A stretch of 25,259 nucleotides of DNA. Source: an uncultured Bacteroidales bacterium (GTDB taxonomy: Bacteria > Bacteroidota > Bacteroidia > Bacteroidales > Paludibacteraceae). The stretch is from assembly GCA_937911235.1 (NCBI GenBank), contig CALDPN010000049.1:1-25259 (forward strand), read 5' to 3'. Below the pieces are notes generated by a model that saw nothing but the letters and a program-made list of their open reading frames with translations, did not search any database and was not told where the DNA came from. Shown here piece after piece: positions 15,570 to 23,565 of this stretch (positions within the stretch are counted from its first letter, which is position 1; the number at the start of each line of letters is the position of its first letter). Made by a program: the position numbers and the translations under genes.

Positions 15570-15962
15570 ATGGCAAAGACTCCTGTAAAATTGGAAATTG
15601 ATGGTTACAAAGAACGCGAAGTGTTAATGGTAACCTACGAATTTGATCAGGCAACCGACATCGAAGGACAAATGTCAGGTATTCCACGTGGTGGTAAAAT
15701 TACAATTCGTGTTAAAGCTCATAACGATGGTACTCCAGACTTATTAGCTTGGATGATTGAACGTAATTTACCTAAAAACGGTACTATTACCTTTATGGAA
15801 ACCAAGACAGGTAAAGTGATGAAAACCATTAAATTTACAAATGGTTACTGCATCGACTTCGACGAAAAATGGGAAGACAAAAAAGAACACTCTGAACAAA
15901 TCGTTATCACTTGTCAAAAGATCGAATTTGGTTCAGTTGTTTATGAAAACGACTGGGCATAA
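15570..15962 (+). CDS. hcp: Hcp tube protein 1 (TssD)
   Basis: Hcp hexameric rings stack into the inner tube and can carry effectors. The 130-residue protein begins MAKTPVKLEIDGY and shows the Bacteroidota Hcp pattern: EREVLMVTYEFDQATDIEGQ, then SGIPRGGKITIRVKA, a WMIERNL helix, and the closing strands YCIDFDEKWED and VITCQKIEFGSVVYENDW. Start choice: an upstream in-frame ATG at 15531 would add 13 residues (MLSKLFKLLNFKT) that have no counterpart in the paralogue, whereas the ATG at 15570 is preceded by TTTAAAACT exactly as hcp2 is; the shorter form is therefore taken. hcp2 follows 35 bases later and is about 40-45% identical by eye. Confidence 0.9.
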   Translation: MAKTPVKLEIDGYKEREVLMVTYEFDQATDIEGQMSGIPRGGKITIRVKAHNDGTPDLLAWMIERNLPKNGTITFMETKTGKVMKTIKFTNGYCIDFDEKWEDKKEHSEQIVITCQKIEFGSVVYENDWA

Positions 15963-15997
15963 GTTAACAGATTGTGTAACTAATTAAATTTAAAACT

Positions 15998-16396
15998 ATG
16001 GCAGAAAATAAAACTCCAGTACAATTGGAGGTAAGTGGCTTTGAAGCCCGTGAAGTAATGTTGGTTGACTACAAGTTTAACCAAGAAGTGGATCGTGAAG
16101 GTCAAATCGCTGGTATTCCACGTGGTGGTAGAATCGTTATCCGTGTTAAAGCAATGAACGACGGTAATAACCAACTTCTACAATGGATGCTTTCTGCAAA
16201 CGATCCTCGTGACGTGAAAATCTCTTTCGCAAACACAGTAGATGGTTCTACAATGAAAGAACTAACCGGTAAAGGTTGCTACTGCGTACATTTCACAGAG
16301 AAATGGGAAGATGGTGAAGGTCACTATGAAGAAATAGAGATAGTTTGCCAAGAATTGAAAAATGGACCAGTAGAGTTCGCAAATCCTTGGAAATAA
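15998..16396 (+). CDS. hcp: Hcp tube protein 2 (TssD)
   Basis: The 132-residue paralogue of hcp1 has the same ordered motifs: TPVQLEVSGFEAREVMLVDY, DREGQIAGIPRGGRIVIRVKA, LLQWMLSANDP, YCVHFTEKWEDGEGHYEEIEIVCQ and FANPWK. The strongest identity is in the IPRGG loop and following strand, and in the xEKWED turn; the middle helix and strand (about 66-95) diverge, which is where lumen- or ring-facing contacts could differ. Adjacent similar Hcp genes may form mixed tubes or carry different cargo; that is inference. The repeated leader TTTAAAACTATGGC suggests recent duplication of gene plus translation start. A hairpin follows 22 bases after the stop. Confidence 0.9.
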   Translation: MAENKTPVQLEVSGFEAREVMLVDYKFNQEVDREGQIAGIPRGGRIVIRVKAMNDGNNQLLQWMLSANDPRDVKISFANTVDGSTMKELTGKGCYCVHFTEKWEDGEGHYEEIEIVCQELKNGPVEFANPWK

Positions 16397-16417
16397 TTAT
16401 TTAATATTTACTGTGAA

Positions 16418-16449
16418 GAGAGGACGGCGACATTGTCGTCCTCTTATTT
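16418..16449 (+). terminator. Hairpin between hcp2 and hcp3, possible partial terminator
   Basis: AGAGGA (16419-16424) pairs with TCCTCT (16439-16444), and CGAC (16428-16431) with GTCG (16435-16438), with a CGG bulge on the left and a 3-base loop; a G-T pair extends it by one. TTATTT follows. It lies inside the operon, after the two abundant tube proteins, so it would be an attenuator, 3' stability or processing signal, not a full stop. Confidence 0.65.
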
Positions 16450-16463
16450 AAAAAATTGAAATC

Positions 16464-16880
16464 ATGTCATTATCTGCAATATTAAAAATAGGCGACAACG
16501 CAATAGGAAACTACGATAAACAGTATCAAGTAGTGAGTTGTGTGTACAAGATTTCTTGCGGATATAATTATAGACTTCCAGATACGGATGCTAAAAACAA
16601 TAGTATAGAAATAACATTGGTTTCACCAGGGAAAGAAGACCTTACTATTTACGATTGGTATATAAAACGAATGTTGTTATCTGGTTGTATAGAATTAGAG
16701 TTTCCTACTCAAACACAATCACAAGAAGGAAGAAAAACAGTGACATTCGAGAATGCTTCATGTTTCTCGATGAGTGAGTCATACGATATAAATGGTAAGA
16801 GTTTAAGACTTATAAAACTTGAACTTGTGGCAGAGAAAACTATTGTGGATACAATAGAATTTCAAAATTATAATTTATAA
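16464..16880 (+). CDS. Hcp-like tube/adaptor protein 3 (divergent TssD)
   Basis: The 138-residue protein begins MSLSAILKIGDNAIGNYDKQ and follows the Hcp strand order: YQVVSCVYKISCGYNYRLPDTD, then NSIEITLVSP (in place of the GGKITIRVKA strand), DWYIKRMLLSG helix, GCIELEFPTQ, the VTFENASCFSMSESYDING turn and ending LRLIKLELVAEKTIVDTIEFQ. The start resembles 'SFKAVLKIGD' type Bacteroidota Hcp proteins. It lacks the IPRGG loop of hcp1 and hcp2 and is much more diverged. Its place between the true tube genes and vgrG suggests a special ring, for example at the tube tip under VgrG, or a cargo-loaded Hcp. It starts just after a hairpin and ends 11 bases before the next gene. Confidence 0.65.
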   Translation: MSLSAILKIGDNAIGNYDKQYQVVSCVYKISCGYNYRLPDTDAKNNSIEITLVSPGKEDLTIYDWYIKRMLLSGCIELEFPTQTQSQEGRKTVTFENASCFSMSESYDINGKSLRLIKLELVAEKTIVDTIEFQNYNL

Positions 16881-16891
16881 ACTTGATTTTT

Positions 16892-17359
16892 ATGGCCGAA
16901 TTCTTTTCAAATCAACTTAAAGCAGTTCTTTTTTTAGGAGATATAACCGAACAAATGAACTTGCGTCAAGAAGACGGATATACAATACAAAATTTTGATT
17001 ATCAGTCTTTTCGTTCTCGTGATAAGTTGGGCCAACCATATGGACCTTCCAATGCTTCACTAGCACATATAACATTGCGTTCTATATCTGGCGAAGGTTA
17101 TAAAAACTTATACACTATTTTAAAACAAAGAGAATGTTATTCATTTTCTGTTTTATTTAATGTAAAATATGCAGACGATCGTTTGGTTGAATCATACGAA
17201 ACAGCATCAGTGCTAAATGGTTATATCGTAGAAATAGAAGAAATATTTAATACGCATCATAAGAAAAGCCAAAGTATGATTCTAAATATGAAGATATTGC
17301 TTCATGATGTAGATTATATAGGTGTAAATACTCACAGAAGATTAGTAGTTAATAGTTAA
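16892..17359 (+). CDS. Hcp-like protein 4 (divergent TssD), longest of the set
   Basis: The preferred start is ATG at 16892 (MAEFFSNQLKAVLFLGD); a TTG at 16883 would add three residues and is less likely. The 155-residue protein keeps the Hcp layout: an N-terminal strand LKAVLFLGD, DYQSFRSRDKLGQPYGPSNA (the family's 'D..G.P.G' loop), the strand SLAHITLRSISGEG, a helix NLYTILKQREC, paired strands YSFSVLFNVKYADDR and SVLNGYIVEIEEIF, and a final strand SMILNMKILLHDVDYIG. No IPRGG loop. It is the last gene before vgrG1 and its final codons run into an AGTTAAT tandem repeat. A terminal-ring or adaptor role is inference from position, like distinct tube-tip proteins of other contractile systems. 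Confidence 0.55.
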   Translation: MAEFFSNQLKAVLFLGDITEQMNLRQEDGYTIQNFDYQSFRSRDKLGQPYGPSNASLAHITLRSISGEGYKNLYTILKQRECYSFSVLFNVKYADDRLVESYETASVLNGYIVEIEEIFNTHHKKSQSMILNMKILLHDVDYIGVNTHRRLVVNS

Positions 17360-17367
17360 TAGTTAAT
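17347..17367 (+). repeat. Tandem heptamer, three copies of AGTTAAT
   Basis: Three exact copies span the end of the fourth hcp-like gene and stop 9 bases before the vgrG1 ATG. The TAA triplets at 17350, 17357 and 17364 fall in all three forward frames; the one at 17357 is the real stop codon. Confidence 0.9.
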
Positions 17368-17376
17368 CATATAGCT

Positions 17377-20300
17377 ATGACAGCGGGATATAAGGTAGAA
17401 ATCAAAAAGGCATTTAAAGATGATACCGCTGAATCAGTCTCTTTTACACAAGATACTTCAGAGCAAGTGTCAGAGGTATTACTTAATGCTTCACTAAGCA
17501 AAAAGATGTATGAATCAAATTGCTTAGAAGTAGAAATACAAACAGAGAAAGATATAGAAACCTTTCGAAACAAGTTAATAACACTTACAAACAATAATAT
17601 AACATTAGCAAAAGACTATTATATATTTAACATTAAACAAAAAAAAGAGAAGGTAGTACTAAAAGCTTATAGCCTAGATTACTTTCTTACAATAGACAAA
17701 TTTTGTCAGGCCTTTACAGCCAAAACATTGGTAGATGACATTATAAAACCAAGCTTACAACAATCTCAAAGTAAACATTTCGATAAGTTTAGAGAAATAC
17801 AAACAGGTAGTAAGAGTGGGAATATTAGCAATTGCGTGGTGAGCAACGTGAAAAACTTTCAAGGTACTGTTATTCCATATGCAGTGCAATACAATGAGAG
17901 TTTATACGACTTTATGGTGAGGGTGTGCAATAGAGATGGTGAGTTTTTATATGTAGATGAAGACAATAAACTAAATATAGGACTTAAACCTACCAATTTG
18001 GTGCGTTTAAGTTCTCTAAATCCACAAGAGATAGAATATGTGGAGTCTTACAGTGAATCTAATGAAGCAGGTTGGGTAGATAAGAATTATTTGTTAGGTT
18101 CAGAAAACAATACAGAAGAAAACACAGAAACAAATAAAAAACTAAATATAGCATTTGGAGTTTTAACTCCAGAATATCTAGAACAAGTAGAAACAGAAGA
18201 ATATTCTTCATGGTTAGACTTTACCCATCCATTTTCAGAAGCTTGTACCTTAGTGCGTGCATTAGCATTTGAAAGAACCCTTAAAGACTCCTTACTCGCT
18301 GCAAACCGAGTGATGTCATTAAACTATTCTCACTATGAGCTTTTTGTATTATATTTTAATTCAGTATTTAGTAAACAATACCCTAAAGGAACATTGTTGT
18401 ATTCATCTCCACTTGCAGTAGAGGAGGAAACAGTATTGACTCGAGACAACAAAGGCTATCAAGAGTTGTATCGTATTCAAGAAGAAACAAAAAATGGTCA
18501 ACTTAAGGTACTTACTACAGAACATCCAAGCATAGGATTGGGTGGAACTATAATTTATAAAAACACTTCATACGTCTTATACCAAATTAATTTTACACTC
18601 ACTTCAGACTGCGTTGAGCAATGCGAAATGCTTTTAGTTCCAAAAACAACTAAAGGTTTTTATCCTCTTCCAATGCCAGAAAAATATGTTAGAAAAGCTT
18701 CTGCACAAAGGGCTATTGTGGTAGACAATTTCGACCCTTCACGTTTGGGTCGTGTGCGTGTGCAATACCCATGGCAAAATGAAAAGATAGAGGGCAATGA
18801 GTACTCTTTAAACAATATTAATTCTACACCATGGATTCGCATTTCTTCACCTATGGCATCTGATGGAGCAGGCTTTTTGTTTAGTCCATCTTTCAAAGAT
18901 GAGGTAATGGTAGATTTTGAAGACGGAAATGTAGAAAGACCATATGTATGTGGTTCATTATACAATGATATAAATAGACCTTCACTTCCTTCAAGAAGCC
19001 AAACACGTGGCATTGTAAAATCAATCACCTCAGTGAATGGTCATCATATTTCATTTATAGATAATGGTGGTGGGGAAAGGTATATTTCAAACATAATGCC
19101 ATTTTTAAAATTGGCAGCCTCTTACGGAATTGCAGACCTTAGAATATTCGACGGTCCTTATTCAAAATACTTAGGCGGTGGATTTGAAATTGCCGATTAT
19201 TATGGCATATATTCTATTACAGGTTCCACTCACAATAGAAGCATAAATATCAGTTCTCCTTTTGGTACAGTAAATATAGATGCATTTTCTGGTATAAGCA
19301 TAGAAGCACCAATGGGCGATGTGAATATTGTAGGTAAAAATGTAAACATAGAAGCAAGAAACAATCTAACCATAACATCCGGAACCAATATTCCTGGATA
19401 TTTCCGCAACAAAGAAAACTTAGGGATATTTGTAGAACCATTTGCAATGATAAACAAAGTAGCAGGTATAGATTTTAGTTTTATAAGAACATACTTAGAG
19501 GTGATACTTCGCCCAATAGGAGGAAATATGCTTATAAAATCTAATCGCTATATGTGTTTAGAAGCTGGCGATGGAGAAACAATTGTAGAAAGAGATAGAG
19601 CAAACAATAATTTTGGTTCATTTCTTTCTTGTACAAACAATAAATCTGTGGGCGATGTGCTATTAAACACCATTACTGGAACATATACAATAATAATGAA
19701 TTATAATTCTATGTGTCAGAAGTGGGAGAGTTTGTCTGAAAGAGTAAAAATGTATAGAAATACTCCTATTCAATCTGTAGGTCAAACGTTGGTAACAGAT
19801 TTGGGTGTTATCGCAGAAGAAGCATTGGAAGATAGAGATTATATGTTAAGCTCCGACGAATGTGGACAATTAAGAGCTATGCGCCAAACTGCAGAAGAAA
19901 TTATAGAGATAAAAGATTCATTATTTGATACTTATAAATTGCAAGATAAGGACATAAAATCAAAAATAGAAGACTTTGATAGAATTTTTAAATCTCAAAT
20001 GAAGAATTGGAACCAAGATGAAGAGCTCCCTTATGTAATAAACTCAAAAGAGTTGATGTATAAGGAACTAAAATACACCGTAGATTCACAAAAGAATCTA
20101 AGTGATGTGATAGAGATGGATAAATGGAGTGACGAAATCAATATAGAAGATGCAGTAAGAAGAAAAGAAGAAACAGGTATAGACGTGAAGTCTATATTAA
20201 AAACAGCAGCGCTAACAGCAACAGGGCTAGATGAGTATTATAAGCTAAACGATGAAAGAGCGTGGACCGAACGCGAAAAAGGAGCAATTTTATTTTCTGA

Positions 20301-20409
20301 TGATAAGAGAAACTTTTTTAAGATTGCAACAGATGGAAATCTTCAAAAAGCACACCCTAAAGACTATGATAAAATAATAGTAGATATAATTAATAGTATA
20401 AATGATTAA
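17377..20409 (+). CDS. vgrG: VgrG spike protein 1 (TssI) with C-terminal extension
   Basis: VgrG trimers cap the Hcp tube and puncture the target envelope. Residues about 1-430 are the gp27-like base: 'PYAVQYNESLYDFMVRVCNRDGEFLYVDEDNKL' region near 167-200 (compare phage tail hub proteins). About 440-530 is the gp5-like OB fold: ASAQRAIVVDNFDPSRLGRV, PWIRISSPMASDGAGF, DEVMVDFEDGNVERPYVCG. About 545-735 is the beta-helical needle, with repeats such as INISSPFGTVNID, ISIEAPMGDVNIVGKN and VNIEARNNLTITSGTN. About 740-1010 is an extension, mostly helical, ending in a small strand-rich module GAILFSDDKRNFFKI (969-983) and IIVDIINSI. No known toxin motif is visible there. At 1010 residues it is longer than a plain VgrG. 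vgrG2 follows 27 bases later and is homologous along its whole length. Confidence 0.93.
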   Translation: MTAGYKVEIKKAFKDDTAESVSFTQDTSEQVSEVLLNASLSKKMYESNCLEVEIQTEKDIETFRNKLITLTNNNITLAKDYYIFNIKQKKEKVVLKAYSLDYFLTIDKFCQAFTAKTLVDDIIKPSLQQSQSKHFDKFREIQTGSKSGNISNCVVSNVKNFQGTVIPYAVQYNESLYDFMVRVCNRDGEFLYVDEDNKLNIGLKPTNLVRLSSLNPQEIEYVESYSESNEAGWVDKNYLLGSENNTEENTETNKKLNIAFGVLTPEYLEQVETEEYSSWLDFTHPFSEACTLVRALAFERTLKDSLLAANRVMSLNYSHYELFVLYFNSVFSKQYPKGTLLYSSPLAVEEETVLTRDNKGYQELYRIQEETKNGQLKVLTTEHPSIGLGGTIIYKNTSYVLYQINFTLTSDCVEQCEMLLVPKTTKGFYPLPMPEKYVRKASAQRAIVVDNFDPSRLGRVRVQYPWQNEKIEGNEYSLNNINSTPWIRISSPMASDGAGFLFSPSFKDEVMVDFEDGNVERPYVCGSLYNDINRPSLPSRSQTRGIVKSITSVNGHHISFIDNGGGERYISNIMPFLKLAASYGIADLRIFDGPYSKYLGGGFEIADYYGIYSITGSTHNRSINISSPFGTVNIDAFSGISIEAPMGDVNIVGKNVNIEARNNLTITSGTNIPGYFRNKENLGIFVEPFAMINKVAGIDFSFIRTYLEVILRPIGGNMLIKSNRYMCLEAGDGETIVERDRANNNFGSFLSCTNNKSVGDVLLNTITGTYTIIMNYNSMCQKWESLSERVKMYRNTPIQSVGQTLVTDLGVIAEEALEDRDYMLSSDECGQLRAMRQTAEEIIEIKDSLFDTYKLQDKDIKSKIEDFDRIFKSQMKNWNQDEELPYVINSKELMYKELKYTVDSQKNLSDVIEMDKWSDEINIEDAVRRKEETGIDVKSILKTAALTATGLDEYYKLNDERAWTEREKGAILFSDDKRNFFKIATDGNLQKAHPKDYDKIIVDIINSIND

Positions 20410-20436
20410 AGTGTTTAACCTAAAAACAGTAATGTT

Positions 20437-23400
20437 ATGGCATACAGTATAGAAATAAATGACTTTGACAAAGAAAATGCCAATTTCTCATTTTATCAAT
20501 CTGGTGAAGAAAATAAAAAGTCATCAGACTCTGGAGAATTGTTGAAGTTTGTTCATGATATGCAAATGTATAAACCAAATTCTTTGGAGATTGAACTTTA
20601 TCTAACTAATAAAAATGTTACTATTTCAAGCCTTAATGGTCAGTTGATTACATTATACGAAGACTCTGTAGTAGTAGCAAAAGACTACTTTATTTTCAAT
20701 GTTAGAAAAAAAGGTAGTTATGTAACTCTAAAGGCATATAGTGCAGATTATTTCTTAACTCTAGATAAGTTTTGCCAAGCATTTACTGCAAAAAAACTAG
20801 TAGAAGGCATTATTAATCCAACATTAGCAAAATGTAGTAGCAATAATTTTGTCAATTTTAGAAAAATAGCTGGAAGTTCTGTGCAGGGAGAACTAAAACA
20901 CTTCTTAAAGGGACATCAGTTGCCATACGCAGTGCAGTACAACGAAAGTTTCTACGACTTTATGGTGCGTATTTGTAACCGCAATGGAGAGTTTTTATAT
21001 TCAGATGTAAACAACAAACTTACAGTAGGTTTGGCTGGTAATACAGGTATTTTACCATCAATAGAAGACGCTGATATAGAATATGAAAATGCATACGTTG
21101 AAACCCAAGAATGCTGTTGGGTGGATAGAAATTATTTAGAAGGTTCAGGCTCAGAACTGACTAAAGCAGAAGATGGTAATGAAACACTAAAATGTTATAG
21201 CGCATATGGTGTTTATGCTCCAGAATATTTAGAAAAGATACAGGGAGAGAAGTTTTGTAATTGGAATGACTATACTTGTGCTTTCACTGAAATTTTTTCA
21301 GTTCTACATGCTTGTGCCGACGAAAGAACAATATACGATGCATCTTTAGCATTTATAAAGACCGTTGCAACCAATGATACTATGTATGGATATTGGGTAA
21401 ACAAGAAGAATAAAATTTATAAAACCACATATCCAGACCAAACGGAATTATATTCAACTATTTCTACAGAAACAAATATAAACGACGCCTATCTAGAAAT
21501 AGATGAGAATCAAAGAAAAGCGCAATCTAATCAAGTTCGACTTTTCTTTTCAGCAAATCCTAAAGTAAATTTGGGCGATGAAGTTGCGTATAGTGGAGTA
21601 AATTATGTGGTGTATGAAATACATAACAACACATATAAAGATAATTCTTCTTATACAAATGAGTATGAATTGCTTTTGGTAGGCAAAACAGATGCTGGTT
21701 TTTATCCGCTTCCAATGCCAGAAAAAAGCATTCGTAAAGCTTCTGCACAAAGAGCTAAAGTTGTGGATAATTTCGACCCTGATCGTTTGGGTAGGGTGCG
21801 TGTAATGTATCCTTGGCAACCGTCATACGAAGATGACCAAAAATATTGGGAAGAAATCAAAAGAGAACAAGGTAAGACAGATGATGAGATAAAAGAAATG
21901 ATAGATGATGAGGTGGATAAAAAAGAAATAAATGAAGCTCTTAGAAATGAAATAAATAATAGAAAAAACTGTTGCCCTTGGATTCGTGTTTCTGTGCCTA
22001 TGGCATCTGATGGAGCTGGTTTCTTTTTTACTCCAGCTGTTGGCGATGAGGTGTTAATAGACTACGAAGATGGAAATATAGAAAGACCATACGTTAGTGG
22101 AGCATTCTACAATGTAGATAGAAAACCATCAGTCCCTGCACAAACCCACAATTACGACAAGGTAAGTTCTATCACTTCAACCAACGGACACCATATTTCT
22201 TTTACTGACAATGGTGGATCTGAACGTTTCTATTTTGACTTTCTACCGATAATAAAAATGGCAAATACTTTTGGTGTACACGATAATATAATACCAGGTG
22301 ATAAATTCTTTGGAGGTGGATTTGAAATCTCAGACTATTATGGAGTGTATGCTATTAAAGGTTCTACACATGGTAGAAGTGTAGATATAAGTTCTCCTTT
22401 TGGTACAGTAAGCATAGATGCTTTAACAGGAATATCAATAAATGCACCACTTGGTGATGTGAAAATAGTGGGTAAAAATGTAAGCATTGAAGCAAGAAAT
22501 AACCTTACGATAGAGTCTGGTACAAATGTAAAAGGTTATCTAGATGGAATAAATAGGGGAAATTGGGAACAAAAATTATGGGAAAATTTAGGAGAAAAGG
22601 TATTAAGTGATATTGTGGATATAAGTCATTACCGTCATATTATAGAAATCTTCTTACGCCCTATTGGTGGCACCATGTTGCTAAAATCTAATCGTTATAT
22701 GCGATTGGAAGCAGGAGAAGGAAAAACCGTAATTGATGATACAAATGATTATGATGCATCATTAAAAGATAAAGCTGCAGGTTTCTTCCTAATGAAACCT
22801 TTCCCTTCTGCAGAGAAAGTAGATATTTATGCTGTTAAAACCAGAATGGTTCGTTTTATGAACGATTATAAGTCGATAAAAGATATTATTATTTCCACAG
22901 AACCTATAGTAAAGGATTGGTATTCCAATGAAATTGCTAAACAAATTATTAAAGGCATGATTCAAGGTGATGATGTAGTAGGTAACTTAAATCTTGTAAA
23001 TGTACGTAATAGATTTGTTGAGCAAAATCTTATGAAGATATGGCGAAATGCTAAATGGATAAGACAAACTATTACAACATACCAATTTCAAGACTATAAA
23101 ACTGAAACTTCATTGAGAGATAAATTTACAAAATTATGGAATGAATTTAAAGGATTGATGATTAATAATGCAAATATGGATATTCCAGACTTGAATAAAA
23201 AATCATTAATGTTTAATGAATATGAGGCTGTTGTCAATAGTAACATAGATAATGATGTTTCTTTTTTAAGTACAGATACAGTTAATGCAAGCAACATTAA
23301 TGGCTTAGATTTAAAAAATTACATTAAAAAGAAATCTGCTGAAGAACCATTTTATAAACAGACATTGAAAACTGTTTTTGGTTTTGAGGGTTTTGTAGAT

Positions 23401-23565
23401 GATAAATGTTGGTCAACAAAAGATAAAGGTGCAATATTATTTTCCGACAACGAGAACAATTACTTTAAAATAAGTAATGAAGGTTCATTTATTAAAGCTG
23501 ATACCACAGATGAGGCAAAACAAATAATAGACATTATTAATAGTATAGGAAACGACCCATTATGA
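20437..23565 (+). CDS. vgrG: VgrG spike protein 2 (TssI) with OB-fold insertion and C-terminal extension
   Basis: The 1042-residue paralogue of vgrG1 shares the base domain (PYAVQYNESFYDFMVRICNR), OB fold (ASAQRAKVVDNFDPDRLGRV, PWIRVSVPMASDGAGF, DEVLIDYEDGNIERPYVSG), beta-helix (VDISSPFGTVSIDALTGIS, VSIEARNNLTIESGTNV) and C-terminal extension (about 768-1042). Two differences stand out. A loop of the OB fold is about 30 residues longer (about 461-510; charged, helix-forming, with DDEIKEMIDDEVDKKE). The middle of the extension has diverged strongly while the end, KGAILFSDNENNYFKI, is kept. The two spikes could form separate devices or mixed trimers. The stop codon overlaps the start of the next gene (ATGA), so the two are translationally coupled. 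Confidence 0.93.
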   Translation: MAYSIEINDFDKENANFSFYQSGEENKKSSDSGELLKFVHDMQMYKPNSLEIELYLTNKNVTISSLNGQLITLYEDSVVVAKDYFIFNVRKKGSYVTLKAYSADYFLTLDKFCQAFTAKKLVEGIINPTLAKCSSNNFVNFRKIAGSSVQGELKHFLKGHQLPYAVQYNESFYDFMVRICNRNGEFLYSDVNNKLTVGLAGNTGILPSIEDADIEYENAYVETQECCWVDRNYLEGSGSELTKAEDGNETLKCYSAYGVYAPEYLEKIQGEKFCNWNDYTCAFTEIFSVLHACADERTIYDASLAFIKTVATNDTMYGYWVNKKNKIYKTTYPDQTELYSTISTETNINDAYLEIDENQRKAQSNQVRLFFSANPKVNLGDEVAYSGVNYVVYEIHNNTYKDNSSYTNEYELLLVGKTDAGFYPLPMPEKSIRKASAQRAKVVDNFDPDRLGRVRVMYPWQPSYEDDQKYWEEIKREQGKTDDEIKEMIDDEVDKKEINEALRNEINNRKNCCPWIRVSVPMASDGAGFFFTPAVGDEVLIDYEDGNIERPYVSGAFYNVDRKPSVPAQTHNYDKVSSITSTNGHHISFTDNGGSERFYFDFLPIIKMANTFGVHDNIIPGDKFFGGGFEISDYYGVYAIKGSTHGRSVDISSPFGTVSIDALTGISINAPLGDVKIVGKNVSIEARNNLTIESGTNVKGYLDGINRGNWEQKLWENLGEKVLSDIVDISHYRHIIEIFLRPIGGTMLLKSNRYMRLEAGEGKTVIDDTNDYDASLKDKAAGFFLMKPFPSAEKVDIYAVKTRMVRFMNDYKSIKDIIISTEPIVKDWYSNEIAKQIIKGMIQGDDVVGNLNLVNVRNRFVEQNLMKIWRNAKWIRQTITTYQFQDYKTETSLRDKFTKLWNEFKGLMINNANMDIPDLNKKSLMFNEYEAVVNSNIDNDVSFLSTDTVNASNINGLDLKNYIKKKSAEEPFYKQTLKTVFGFEGFVDDKCWSTKDKGAILFSDNENNYFKISNEGSFIKADTTDEAKQIIDIINSIGNDPL

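Noticed and set aside
19597..20409. Toxin domain at the C-terminus of VgrG1
   Set aside because: No catalytic motif of known effector families could be found, and the paralogue carries a homologous extension, which fits a structural module better.
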